The notes: generated by a model not told the origin, from the letters alone. DNA of 20,830 bases from Candidatus Poseidoniaceae archaeon (GCA_013330925.1 DUHJ01000143.1:1-20830); one strand, 5' to 3'. Shown: positions 1 to 8,890, counted from the first letter of the stretch. Translations and numbers: made by a program.

Positions 1-1065
1 CTTGAGGCGATCCTCGAATCGGTCACGGACCCGCAAGAGCAGCGCGAGGAAGGGAAGGCGGCTGGCCCCTCGGAGACCGCCAACTTGGAACTCGAAGCCA
101 GCGCCCTCACCGTCGTGACCACGTGCATGGACATTCGGAGAAACGAAAATGTCCTTATCGTATGCGATCCCACGACGGCAGAAATCGGTGCAGCCTTGCA
201 TGAGGCGGCGATGACCCGCTCAGATCGTGTGTTGCTCATGCTCATGCCGAAGGGCCGCCATCATGGGCAAGAGCCACCGACTCCAGTGGCGACCTTGATG
301 CGACAACAGCAAGTCGTCATCGCTCCCACGAGGTACTCGCTGACCCACACCCGCGCGGTCCGGACGGCGTTGTCGGACGGCGCGCGCATCGCCACGATGC
401 CGGGCATGACGGCGGAGATGTTCCAAGGCGGTGGGATGTCCGCCGACTTTTCTTTGGTGAAACAACGCATCGCTCGACTGCCCAGCAGGCTGCGACGACG
501 ACGCATCGTCAACGTCCGCTCTGAAGCCGGTACGGAATTGACGTTCGAAGTCGCATGGCGCGAATGGAACTTTGACGACAACGGGATTTGCAATCGGCCG
601 AAGATGCTGATGAATCTCCCCGCAGGAAAGGTGTTCATCATGCCACGAGAAGGCACCATGAACGGACGGTTGGTCCTCAACGGAAGTTGGGAAGGCACGC
701 TCATCGAAGAGCCGGTGACCTTGGAGATCGAGCAAGGCGTCATCGCTTCGATCACCGGCGGCGAGATGGCCTCCAGAATCCGAAAGGGGTTCCAAGATGC
801 GGTGGAACCGCTTCGACCGAAAGACCAGGATGGAGCCAGCACCATCGCCGAGTTCGGGTTCGGCATGAACCCCGCAGCAACCCTCACCGGCAGCGTGCTC
901 GAAGACGAAAAATGCCTTGGCACGTGCTACTTCATGTTCGGGGACAACACGGCCGGTGGCGGCACGAATCGCGTCGGATTCACCCTTTCAGGTGTGATGA
1001 GGGACCCTTCGGTCTGGTTGGACGGTGAACCGCTGCTCGAGCAGGGCGTGTTCGTCGAAGAATGA
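1..1065 (+). CDS. M29/AmpS-like aminopeptidase homologue, 5' end at window edge
   Basis: The reading frame is open to base 1. The only possible start codon inside the window is TTG at 85, which gives 326 residues beginning close to where short archaeal aminopeptidase T-like proteins begin; the 28 codons before it (acidic, Gln/Glu-rich) also look coding, so the true start may lie outside. The C-terminal third carries the family's most recognisable block: EFGFGMNPAA (E256, counted from TTG 85), LEDEK (E273, E275), GDN and a WLDGE ending. The fold and family call is from memory of M29 (AmpS/AmpT) enzymes, which remove N-terminal residues using two metals. Positions where relatives have His and HxD ligands read Tyr282 and Thr300-Leu-Ser302 here, so catalysis by the usual mechanism is doubtful. 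It may be an inactive or re-purposed paralogue. The stop codon shares the palindrome TGATCA with the stop of the opposite-strand neighbour. Confidence 0.68.
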   Translation, partial: LEAILESVTDPQEQREEGKAAGPSETANLELEASALTVVTTCMDIRRNENVLIVCDPTTAEIGAALHEAAMTRSDRVLLMLMPKGRHHGQEPPTPVATLMRQQQVVIAPTRYSLTHTRAVRTALSDGARIATMPGMTAEMFQGGGMSADFSLVKQRIARLPSRLRRRRIVNVRSEAGTELTFEVAWREWNFDDNGICNRPKMLMNLPAGKVFIMPREGTMNGRLVLNGSWEGTLIEEPVTLEIEQGVIASITGGEMASRIRKGFQDAVEPLRPKDQDGASTIAEFGFGMNPAATLTGSVLEDEKCLGTCYFMFGDNTAGGGTNRVGFTLSGVMRDPSVWLDGEPLLEQGVFVEE

Positions 1066-2526
1066 TCAGTACGGCATCGCAGGATTACGCGATCCGCATA
1101 CCGGGCAAAACCGCCACTGACCGTCAATGCCGACGCCGCATCCGGGGCAGCGGAGACCGGAAGGGATCGTCGGTGGGACGTTGTGCATCGGTTGAGGCTG
1201 GACCCAACCTTGTTGCTGAGGTTGCCCCCACCCTTGTTGCGGCTGTTGGCCCCAACCGGGCTGTTGCTGACCGAGGGTGTTGCGCTGTTGCTGAGGCCAT
1301 CCGCCACCGACGTGCGATCGGGCTTGGGGCTGAGGCATGGGGCGGGGCTGCGGTTGAGACGCAACCGCTTGGGGTTGGGCGGTGGGGGCGGTGTTCGGCT
1401 GCCCGACCGGAGCGCGGACTGGAGCCACCCGGACCGGCCTGGGGAGCGCAGATGCGACCTCTGCGGCTTGGCTGCCCACGAATTCTTCCATGGTGACTTG
1501 ACCGTCACCGTCCACGTCGGCCGCGGCATGCAAGCGCGCTGCCTCTTCCAAATCGGTGCCTGTGGCCTCGGCAAGTTCCTCCACGCTCAGGCCACCAGAC
1601 TCATCCTCGTCTGCGGCGATGAAGCGTTCCTCATCGCTGACGGGCTCCTCCACAGGTTCAGGTTCTGGGGGGGGAGGTGCCATCATTGAGCCAAATGCAC
1701 CGGCAAAAGCGTCAGCAGCGGCCGCGTCCTTGCGGCGGTCGTCCAGGTTGGCCACCGCAGGCTCTGGAGCAGGAGGCGCATTCGCAGGGGCAGTGGGCAA
1801 GGGAACGTGCCCCCCGTCGCCCGGGAGTGAAGCGGGTGGTTCCGAAGGAGCCACGGAGGTGGAGGGAAGAGGGACATCAGGGGCGGGGGGTTTTGCAGGC
1901 GCCTCCACACGGGGGACTTCAGGGGACGGAGTCGACGGCCGAAGTTCCAATTCCGTGGCGCTTGCACCGCCACCGGCCAGGGATTGAACGGGGAGGATTT
2001 GGCCGGCCACGTCGAGCGACGCGTCCAAATCCATCGCCACTTGGACCAGCTTGCCTTCGTTGGAGAACACCGATGCGAGATGGCCTTCCAATCCGCGGAG
2101 GTAGCCGCGGACTTCTGCCTCGCCTCCGGTTTCGTTGGCGACGGCGAAGAGGCGCATCAAACGCATGGGATCGCACAGACGCTCGAGCGCCTCGAGCGGG
2201 GCCCCTGAAACCGTCACCCCACCGGGACCTTGCTTGCCCTCGGAATCTTCCTGCCCCAAGAACGACCGGAGCGGATCGGGCATGGACATGAGGCCCAAAT
2301 GACCGGCCACGAGGTAGTACAACTCACCGCCTTCACAGGCCATGCGCGCCCCGGCTTCCATGAAATCGAAATCGCCCGGTTGCAAAACAAGGTCGGAGAG
2401 TTGTCGGAAAAAGGCCACAAAAGCGTCTTCTCGGCTCATCGCCAGCATCGCATGAAGACCGTCAGACGATGAGGTCGCACCGAAATATTCGGCGGCCTCG
2501 TCGACATCAATGCCCTGCTCGCTCAC
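1066..2526 (-). CDS. EF-hand pair and zinc-ribbon protein, unknown function
   Basis: I do not recognise the whole protein. With the chosen start it has 486 residues and no signal peptide or membrane segment, so it should be cytoplasmic. Residues 1-200 form an unknown, mostly helical, acidic region. Residues about 200-290 are a Pro/Ala/Ser-rich linker. Two EF-hand loops follow, 31 residues apart: D306-E-D-E-S-G-G-L-S-V-E-E317 and D337-V-D-G-D-G-Q-V-T-M-E-E348, with canonical ligands in both. A Gln/Pro-rich stretch (about 375-450) leads to a terminal zinc ribbon, C460-x2-C463 and C474-x2-C477. The frame extends upstream to a GTG at 2610, overlapping the giant gene by 47 bp, but GTG 2526 has an AGGTGG Shine-Dalgarno site 5 nt upstream and clears the overlap. 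It lies 37 bp downstream of the calcium-binding giant protein gene and is probably co-transcribed, suggesting linked calcium-related roles (inference). Confidence 0.72.
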   Translation of the reverse strand: MSEQGIDVDEAAEYFGATSSSDGLHAMLAMSREDAFVAFFRQLSDLVLQPGDFDFMEAGARMACEGGELYYLVAGHLGLMSMPDPLRSFLGQEDSEGKQGPGGVTVSGAPLEALERLCDPMRLMRLFAVANETGGEAEVRGYLRGLEGHLASVFSNEGKLVQVAMDLDASLDVAGQILPVQSLAGGGASATELELRPSTPSPEVPRVEAPAKPPAPDVPLPSTSVAPSEPPASLPGDGGHVPLPTAPANAPPAPEPAVANLDDRRKDAAAADAFAGAFGSMMAPPPPEPEPVEEPVSDEERFIAADEDESGGLSVEELAEATGTDLEEAARLHAAADVDGDGQVTMEEFVGSQAAEVASALPRPVRVAPVRAPVGQPNTAPTAQPQAVASQPQPRPMPQPQARSHVGGGWPQQQRNTLGQQQPGWGQQPQQGWGQPQQQGWVQPQPMHNVPPTIPSGLRCPGCGVGIDGQWRFCPVCGSRNPAMPY

Positions 2527-2531
2527 GTGAC

Positions 2532-2537
2532 CCACCT
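2532..2537 (-). promoter_or_regulatory. Shine-Dalgarno site of the EF-hand gene
   Basis: AGGTGG read on the minus strand, 5 nt before GTG 2526. It matches the AGGAGGTGAT anti-16S consensus and is the main reason for preferring this start over the longer open frame from 2610. Confidence 0.55.
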
Positions 2538-2563
2538 GCAACCCGCCTTCAGGGCTCCCTTCT

Positions 2564-5500
2564 TCAATCCCTGCCCGACCTTCCGGCTGAAGCAAGGTCC
2601 AAGATGGCACGCGATTGTTCTGCAGACCATCCCGTGGACTGCAGTTGCATCAGGATGGTGCGCTCGACACCGCCCCCACCCAATTCGTCGACGACCCAAC
2701 TCACGGCCGCGTTCCTGTCGGCCGTTTGCGAGTCCTCGAACATGGACAAATCCACGTTGACCTTGGCGCGGCGGCGTGTCGGTCCACCCGAAGCGCCGTC
2801 GTCCTCTGCGGCCGCATTTGGTTCGATGCGACGACGGCCTGCCTTCTTTGGCGCGGCGGGTTCGCTGACGGGTTTCTTGGCGGCGACCGCGGGCTTCGAG
2901 CGTTGAGGCTGCGACTTTGGTGGACCTCCTGCACTCGGCGCCTTTCGTCCGGGAGGACCACCACCGGGTGGTCCTTTGCGGCCCGGAGGGCCACCGCCGG
3001 GCGGCCCGCTTGCAGCAACCGGGGCTCGTGCCTTTGGCATGGGCTTGGTTTCCCGAACGGCGGGCTCTCGCCTTCGTGCAGGGGTACGCACCGGCTCGTC
3101 GTCGTCTTCGTCGTCGAACCACTCGTCGTCTTCGTCATCGTCGTCATCGTCAGAAGAACGGAGCACACGGCGGACAACGATCAGGAGCAACAGCAAACCG
3201 AAGAGGCCACCAACGCCACCTCCAACCACGACCATCAACGGTTGACCGAAGAGTTCGATGCCCTCGGTGTCGTCACCTTGGCCCACGGCAGGACAGCCAT
3301 CTGCAAATCCATCGTCGCCCAAGGGCACGGTTGGGCACTGGTCAAACTCGTCGTTGACGCCGTCGCCGTCGGTGTCCCGTTGAATCGGAGCACAGCCGTT
3401 GGCGTCCACGCGGTTGCGGTCACCGAGGGCTGTGCCTGGACACAGGTCTGGGTTGGTGCCCGTGGCGTTGTCACCAAGACCGTCTTGATCGTCGTCCAAC
3501 CATTGGCTGGGGTCCTCAGGGAAGGGCTCGTCCACGTAACCGTCGCCGTCGTCTGGGCAACCGAAGTGATCGAGGTTGTTGGCCAAGGAACGGACCGAGG
3601 TCCCGGCCTCCAACGGGCAGGCATCGGCTTGGAATCCATCCGGTTCATCGCCGTATCCATCGCCATCGGTGTCGTTCCATTGCGTGGATTCCAACGGGAA
3701 AGCGTCACCGGTTTGATTGACGCGCAAGCCGTTGTCGCCCTCCTCCCACGCCGGACAACCGGACACATCGTCTCCGTCCAAATCGTCCTCGCAGGCCGTC
3801 TCGTCAAGGCAGCCGGTCGAATCCACCGGGAAACCGGGTTTCGATGCTGGGCAGAGGTCGTCGGCGTCGGTGACGCCATCGCCGTCGGTGTCGCGTTGAG
3901 AGGCGGCACAACCGGTGGCGTCGGCAGCATCGGCCGTCGGTGTGTTGGGGCACAGATCGTCCGCGTCACGGACGCCGTCTTCATCGCTGTCCACGTTCTG
4001 TTGCTGGGTGTCGCAACCGTAGGCATCCGCGGTCCGGAAATCGACCGTAGCCGGGCAGCGGTCGTCCTCGTCGTTGACGCCGTCGTTGTCGCTGTCGAGT
4101 TGGTTCAAGGCGCAACCTACGGCATCCACCGTGGCTCCGGCCTCGGTGCTCGGGCATGCATCGTCGTCGTCTCCAACGCCGTCCCCGTCCAGGTCGTTGA
4201 ACTGCGGGCATCCGCGGCCGGTTCCACCGGCGATGAGCGGCGTACCGTCCTCAACGCCGGGTTGTAGGTAGCACTCGTCCCCGTCGACGCCCCCGATGTT
4301 GTCACCGAAACCGTCGCCATCGGTGTCCGTGGTCTGGGTCGGTTCCAACGGGAACGCATCGTCCTGGTTGGCTCGCCCGTCACCGTCGGTGTCGGGACAA
4401 CCGTAGAGTGGAACTTGCACGGTGTTGCCCTGTTCATCCTCACCAAGTCCAGTGGTCGAATTCCCGAAGGCGTTCAGGCACCCGTCGAGGTTGAGACCAG
4501 CGCTGCCGTTTGTTGGGTTGTAGAACGAGGTCCACTCGTCGGGCACGCCGTCGCGGTCGTCGTCCACGGCGGCGAAGATGAGCGTGGGGAAGTGGTCAGG
4601 ATTGTTTGCACCAAGGCTCGCGTTGTCGCCGTACCCGTCCCCGTCGGTGTCGATCCATTGCGTGGGGTCGTCCGGCCACAGGTCGGCGCCCTCCGCAACG
4701 GACCAATTGTACGGGAAATCCTCGGGAGGACGCGGGTCAGAGGCTCCGTCACCGTCGCGGTCTTCGCAACCTCGCCGGTCCCGGTAGGACGTGCCGTAGT
4801 CGTACGGGCATTCGTCGCCGGTCAACGCGTCGGTCTTGTCGTCGCCCCAACCGTCACCGTCTGTGTCCTTGTACTGACGTGGGTTGTACGGGAAGAGGTC
4901 CGGTTCTTGGTTGTCCAAGGCCGTGTTGCAGCAATCTGGGCCGCTGTTGTCCCCGCGACCGTCGCCGTCGCTGTCGAGGGATTGCTTCCAATTGAGGATG
5001 AAACTGTCACCCTTGGTCCAAGACCCGGAGTTGGTGGACCAGCCGTCTTGGTCGTTGTCTTCGCAACCCTGACGGTCAAACCATGAGAAGCCGCGGGAGG
5101 TGGGGCAATCGTCGGTGTTGTCGTCCCAGCCGTCGTTGTCGGAATCCACACAACCGAGTTGACCCAAAGAAGCGGTTCCCGATGAACTGGGGCAAGCATC
5201 TGGGAACGGGCCGGTCGCAAGATCTCCGTACCCGTCACCGTCGCTGTCCTGCCATTGGCCGCTGACATGCGGAAGATCATCGAAGACATTGGGAATGTGA
5301 TCTCGGTCCTCGTCGAGCACCAAACGGAGGACAAGGACGTCTTTGTTGACGCCGTCCACCAAGGTCAGACCACGCCATTGGGCGTCGTGATCGGACGCAT
5401 CGCTCCCGGTGTACCCGTGCTGTGGAAGGACCTGCGCGTCCGCTGAGATGCCGCTGAAGAGGATTGTACGCACACGGGACGCATCGCTGAACGGAAGCAT

Positions 5501-8500
5501 GCCTTCCTCCCATCGAACCGAGACGTCCGCATGCATCTGCAAACCGTCCTGACTCGACGTCCAGAGGTCCCCGTCGTAGTCGAAGGCGGAGCCGTCACCG
5601 AGGTGCCCTTCATCGAGCGCTGCAACGTGAACGCCGTCGGAGCTCACGTGGTGAAGGAATCCAAGGGTGCTGTTCCAACGCACCGCGACCGTTCCGTCAT
5701 GAGCGCTCACCATCGGCGTGCCCAACGTGCCCCAAGAAGTCGGGCGGAAATCACGTGCTGCGAGACCTGAGTTGACGCTCGTCACCGCCGTGCCGTTGTG
5801 GAAGAGATGCCCTTCGGTGGGCGAAGCAAAGACCAGCTGCTGATGGCCGTCCACGGAATGTCCAGCGTAGGTCAACGATCCGTCCAAGGAAAGGTTGGAT
5901 GCGAGGGTGGCGTTGAGGACCACCTCGTGGTTGGAAGAGACGGTGAACTGGGACAGGTTGGCCAAGGTTCCATTTTCGGTCAAGGCCCATACCATGAGCC
6001 CGTCGTGGTAGGTGGCGGCCAACGAAGGCCCGACCACGTCCATTCCTGCATCGAGGGTGTTCAACGACCAAGCAGATCCGTCCCACCAGGCCAGGTGCAC
6101 GTCGGTTTCGCCGGTTGGCAGATAGAGGGCGCCGAGGGACCCGTTGTCGGTGTTGTGGACCAAGGTGACGGGCACGTCCAACGGCACGCCGGTGCTGATC
6201 ATGCTCGTCGTCCAACCGGTGGAGGTTTCGTACGTGTGCCACAAGCGGTCGTCGCCTTGCGTTGGGAGGACGAAGTGCTGCACTCCATCGACGACCGTCG
6301 TGGCCACGTGTTCTCCCCAAGCCCCCGTGGTCAACACAGGAGCCTCGACAGCCATCGTTCCGTGGGCGTTGATTTGACCGATGGCGTGGTTGCCATCGGC
6401 GCCCACATGGCGCACCACGAGGTTGGCGGGGCCGATGTCGTTGGGGAAGGCAACGACCGCATGCAACCCATCATCGCCAGCAAGATGGGAGGTCACCCAT
6501 TGCCCGCCAGGGGTTCCGTCGAGGGTGTGCTCGATGAGGTGCACGTCATGACCGCCACCAACACGTGGGGACACGACGTGCATGGCGGTCTCGCCTCGCA
6601 GGGCGGTGGAGAGCATGATGTCGCCGGGCAGGACGTCCACCGGGAAAGCCAACGCTTGCCAGTCCACACGCTCACGGATTTCGAGGTTCAAGGCGTAGGC
6701 GCCTCCATCGACGGCGGTCGTCCTTCGGGTGGAGGCGATTTCCTCCAGACCGTCGCCGTCGGTGTCGATTTGAGCGAGCACCCGTTCCGCGGCATGGTCG
6801 CCGGGCGAACCGGTCACCAACACCTGGATGGCGGCGTCAAATCCAGCCCCGTTTCCGAAGTGCAGGGTCAACCGACCAGGACTGACGGCCGTACCTGCGC
6901 TGCTCACCACGAGGTCGTTCTGTCCATCACCGTCGACGTCACCGGCGGCGGTGAGGGTCAAGCCAAGGCGTGCGTTGGAGGTGCCTTCGAGCGTCCATGC
7001 AGGGGTGCTTGCCAGGGAAGGAGCGCCCGCCCAAAGCCACAACTTGCCCGCGTTGTAAGCCATAGAACCGTTGAGCGGTTCGCTGACCAACAGGTCGTCG
7101 CAACCGTCGCCCGTGACGTCGGGCATGACCAGAAGCGCGTGCCCAAACAAACGGCCTTGCACGTTCGATACGAAGGTCCGGTCCGGCGTGCCGTTGAATC
7201 CTGAAGCGTTTCCATGGAAGATCTCCAGGGAAGCGAAGCCGGAGGGTGAGCCAATGGTGCCCGTGTTCGAAACCACGATGTCGGCGATGCCATCGCAGTT
7301 CACGTCTCCAGAAGCGAGGGCCTGTCCAAAGGCCGGGCCGGATTTGGTGGGAAGGATCGTTCGCGTCAAGTCAGGGGTGGTCCCGTTGCCGAAGAAGACG
7401 TGGACCGTTCCCGTGGTCGCGTCGGTCAGTGAAGTGATGGCGAATTCCTGATCTCCATCGCCGTCGACGTCATCGACGGTGATGACGCGGTGGCCCAAAC
7501 CTTCGGACGCAGAACCGTTCATCGTCCAATCCGGAGCGCGATCTTCTGGGCCACCGAGCGATGAATACCATGCTGCAAGGGTGCCGTTTGCGGCATCGTC
7601 CTGGGGTGCACCCACGATGAGGTCATCGAATCCGTCACCGTCCAAATCGGCCAAGGCAACACCGGTGCCGAACATCCCGGTGCCGTTGATGAGCACCGAA
7701 GTCCCGTTGCCAAAGGCCACGTGAACTTGGTTGGCGGAAGGCAGACCAAACACCACGTCGTCACGGCCGTCACCGTCCAAATCGCCCTGTGCGGATTGGC
7801 CCACTGCAGCGTGGTCGTCTCCAAGCATGACCGAGGACGCTACATCGCCGGAAACACGCCCTTCGCGCTGTCCAACGAGGCTTCGAATCAGTTCAATTCG
7901 GGGGCCATCAGACGCATCGATGGCGGTGGTCACCTGCGCCACTCCATCGCGGTCATGGTCCACGCCAATCGCGGTCGTCAGGTCCGAGTCCTGGGTCACC
8001 ACGCTGCGCGTGAATCCTGTCTCCTCGAGTTGATAGCGGACCAATTCGCTGCCGATCACGGTGTAGGCCTCGACCATGCCGTTTACGGACGTCATCTCGA
8101 CCTCGCCCAGCACTGGGCCGTTGTCGATGAGGGTCTTGTTCCAAAGCACGCCCTCGTTCCAGACCATCCAGAGTTTGCCGGCTTCGTCCACCACACCGGC
8201 GTGTTCACGGTCCTCGTGAACGGCAAGCGAAATGGACGATGCACTCACGTCCTCCATGAAGGTTCGAAGGTGCCAGACCTGATTCAAGTACATCGAATTT
8301 GGAAAGGCCTCGCGGGCTGCAACCAGGTTCTCTCCGTCACGGATGATCAGGCGGGCGCGGTCGTCCGTCGTGGCCGCCACGGCGCAGACTGGGTTGTCCG
8401 ACGCATCGGTGACGGTGGTGACAACGCTGGTCGACCATGTGGCCGATGCCTGATCGGTCCAAAGGTTGTCTTCACCAAGCCGTCCGTGGTGCACCTGCCC

Positions 8501-8890
8501 GGCGCCGTCGATCCAGCACATGTGGCGCATGCCCATCGGCGACACCGCTCCCACAGGGCCGAACACCACCGATTCGCTTTGCGAAAGGTTGTCCCCGGGA
8601 TGCCACGTGTCGAGGACGGATTCCTCACGAACGGTAGCGTCGAGAAGCCCGGCCAAAGAAGCGGTGCTGCCGCCGAATTCGTGGCTGTTGCCCACTGTGT
8701 TTGAATCGGGTGCGGTACCGGCCGGGTCACCGCCGTCCAAAAGGGCACTCAGGCCCACGGTTTGGACGGAAAGAAGCATCAGGAAGCACATGAGGAAAGC
8801 CTGCAAGGTGCGAACGCGCTGCAGGGCCATGGCTGAGGATGACCGAGGACGTTCAAAACCCATTCCCCACGACGCCCGGAACCGCTTCAC
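2564..8890 (-). CDS. Giant surface protein: FG-GAP propeller, thrombospondin type 3 repeats, C-terminal anchor and acidic cytoplasmic tail
   Basis: A predicted cell-surface protein of up to 2108 residues. The N-terminus has a hydrophobic segment (about residues 30-50) fitting a signal peptide. About residues 365-715 hold at least six FG-GAP (integrin-alpha-like) repeats with DxDGDGxxD calcium loops followed by FGNGT-like strands. A second beta-rich region, probably another propeller, spans about 720-1190. About 1195-1875 is a long run of DTDGDGxGD / DxCP thrombospondin type 3-like repeats. One membrane helix (about 1885-1910) is followed by a run of Asp/Glu, two identical 11-residue Gly-Pro-rich units, a Lys/Arg/Pro/Ala-rich linker and a final helical domain of about 50 residues. 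GTG 8890 follows GAGG at 4 nt; ATG 8830 would give a more typical signal peptide and has a weak TATA-like TTTTGAA upstream, so it may be the real start. Likely role: adhesion or particle/polysaccharide contact stabilised by calcium (inference). The EF-hand gene follows it. Confidence 0.9.
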   Translation of the reverse strand: MKRFRASWGMGFERPRSSSAMALQRVRTLQAFLMCFLMLLSVQTVGLSALLDGGDPAGTAPDSNTVGNSHEFGGSTASLAGLLDATVREESVLDTWHPGDNLSQSESVVFGPVGAVSPMGMRHMCWIDGAGQVHHGRLGEDNLWTDQASATWSTSVVTTVTDASDNPVCAVAATTDDRARLIIRDGENLVAAREAFPNSMYLNQVWHLRTFMEDVSASSISLAVHEDREHAGVVDEAGKLWMVWNEGVLWNKTLIDNGPVLGEVEMTSVNGMVEAYTVIGSELVRYQLEETGFTRSVVTQDSDLTTAIGVDHDRDGVAQVTTAIDASDGPRIELIRSLVGQREGRVSGDVASSVMLGDDHAAVGQSAQGDLDGDGRDDVVFGLPSANQVHVAFGNGTSVLINGTGMFGTGVALADLDGDGFDDLIVGAPQDDAANGTLAAWYSSLGGPEDRAPDWTMNGSASEGLGHRVITVDDVDGDGDQEFAITSLTDATTGTVHVFFGNGTTPDLTRTILPTKSGPAFGQALASGDVNCDGIADIVVSNTGTIGSPSGFASLEIFHGNASGFNGTPDRTFVSNVQGRLFGHALLVMPDVTGDGCDDLLVSEPLNGSMAYNAGKLWLWAGAPSLASTPAWTLEGTSNARLGLTLTAAGDVDGDGQNDLVVSSAGTAVSPGRLTLHFGNGAGFDAAIQVLVTGSPGDHAAERVLAQIDTDGDGLEEIASTRRTTAVDGGAYALNLEIRERVDWQALAFPVDVLPGDIMLSTALRGETAMHVVSPRVGGGHDVHLIEHTLDGTPGGQWVTSHLAGDDGLHAVVAFPNDIGPANLVVRHVGADGNHAIGQINAHGTMAVEAPVLTTGAWGEHVATTVVDGVQHFVLPTQGDDRLWHTYETSTGWTTSMISTGVPLDVPVTLVHNTDNGSLGALYLPTGETDVHLAWWDGSAWSLNTLDAGMDVVGPSLAATYHDGLMVWALTENGTLANLSQFTVSSNHEVVLNATLASNLSLDGSLTYAGHSVDGHQQLVFASPTEGHLFHNGTAVTSVNSGLAARDFRPTSWGTLGTPMVSAHDGTVAVRWNSTLGFLHHVSSDGVHVAALDEGHLGDGSAFDYDGDLWTSSQDGLQMHADVSVRWEEGMLPFSDASRVRTILFSGISADAQVLPQHGYTGSDASDHDAQWRGLTLVDGVNKDVLVLRLVLDEDRDHIPNVFDDLPHVSGQWQDSDGDGYGDLATGPFPDACPSSSGTASLGQLGCVDSDNDGWDDNTDDCPTSRGFSWFDRQGCEDNDQDGWSTNSGSWTKGDSFILNWKQSLDSDGDGRGDNSGPDCCNTALDNQEPDLFPYNPRQYKDTDGDGWGDDKTDALTGDECPYDYGTSYRDRRGCEDRDGDGASDPRPPEDFPYNWSVAEGADLWPDDPTQWIDTDGDGYGDNASLGANNPDHFPTLIFAAVDDDRDGVPDEWTSFYNPTNGSAGLNLDGCLNAFGNSTTGLGEDEQGNTVQVPLYGCPDTDGDGRANQDDAFPLEPTQTTDTDGDGFGDNIGGVDGDECYLQPGVEDGTPLIAGGTGRGCPQFNDLDGDGVGDDDDACPSTEAGATVDAVGCALNQLDSDNDGVNDEDDRCPATVDFRTADAYGCDTQQQNVDSDEDGVRDADDLCPNTPTADAADATGCAASQRDTDGDGVTDADDLCPASKPGFPVDSTGCLDETACEDDLDGDDVSGCPAWEEGDNGLRVNQTGDAFPLESTQWNDTDGDGYGDEPDGFQADACPLEAGTSVRSLANNLDHFGCPDDGDGYVDEPFPEDPSQWLDDDQDGLGDNATGTNPDLCPGTALGDRNRVDANGCAPIQRDTDGDGVNDEFDQCPTVPLGDDGFADGCPAVGQGDDTEGIELFGQPLMVVVGGGVGGLFGLLLLLIVVRRVLRSSDDDDDDEDDEWFDDEDDDEPVRTPARRREPAVRETKPMPKARAPVAASGPPGGGPPGRKGPPGGGPPGRKAPSAGGPPKSQPQRSKPAVAAKKPVSEPAAPKKAGRRRIEPNAAAEDDGASGGPTRRRAKVNVDLSMFEDSQTADRNAAVSWVVDELGGGGVERTILMQLQSTGWSAEQSRAILDLASAGRSGRD
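2942..3007 (-). repeat. Two tandem 33-bp units encoding GPPGGGPPGRK
   Basis: Two adjacent 33-nt units (2942-2974 and 2975-3007) encode the identical 11-residue peptide GPPGGGPPGRK in the cytoplasmic tail of the giant protein. The codons differ at several third positions, so the duplication is not very recent or is held by selection on the protein. Confidence 0.8.
3270..5320 (-). repeat. Degenerate tandem repeats encoding calcium-binding DxDGDG (thrombospondin type 3-like) units
   Basis: About 2 kb in which the plus strand repeatedly shows variants of gtcaccgtcggtgtc, the complement of codons for DTDGDG. On the coding strand the units follow two patterns: a short one with DSDGDGVxDxxDxCP and a longer one with FPLxxxQWxDTDGDGYGDN. 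Spacing is variable, typical of thrombospondin type 3 repeats, which wrap calcium ions into a stiff rod. The repetition also produces long shadow frames on the opposite strand. Confidence 0.85.

Noticed and set aside
3097..3160. GTC/ATC-rich stretch as a microsatellite or origin-like repeat
   Set aside because: It is simply the complement of Asp/Glu codons in the acidic tail of the giant protein.
2615..4267. Open frame of 550 codons on the plus strand, opposite the giant gene
   Set aside because: It is complementary to the DxDGDG repeats, whose GC-rich codons leave the opposite frame free of stops. Its translation is Val/Arg/Gly-biased with no recognisable domain.
3240..5320. Possible CRISPR-like direct repeats
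   Set aside because: Units are degenerate, in frame, irregularly spaced and encode calcium-binding motifs; there are no unique spacers between identical repeats.
5798..7204. Open frame of 468 codons on the plus strand, opposite the giant gene
   Set aside because: Low-complexity translation rich in Gly, Val, His and Arg, with no domain motif; the minus-strand frame encodes clear FG-GAP repeats.
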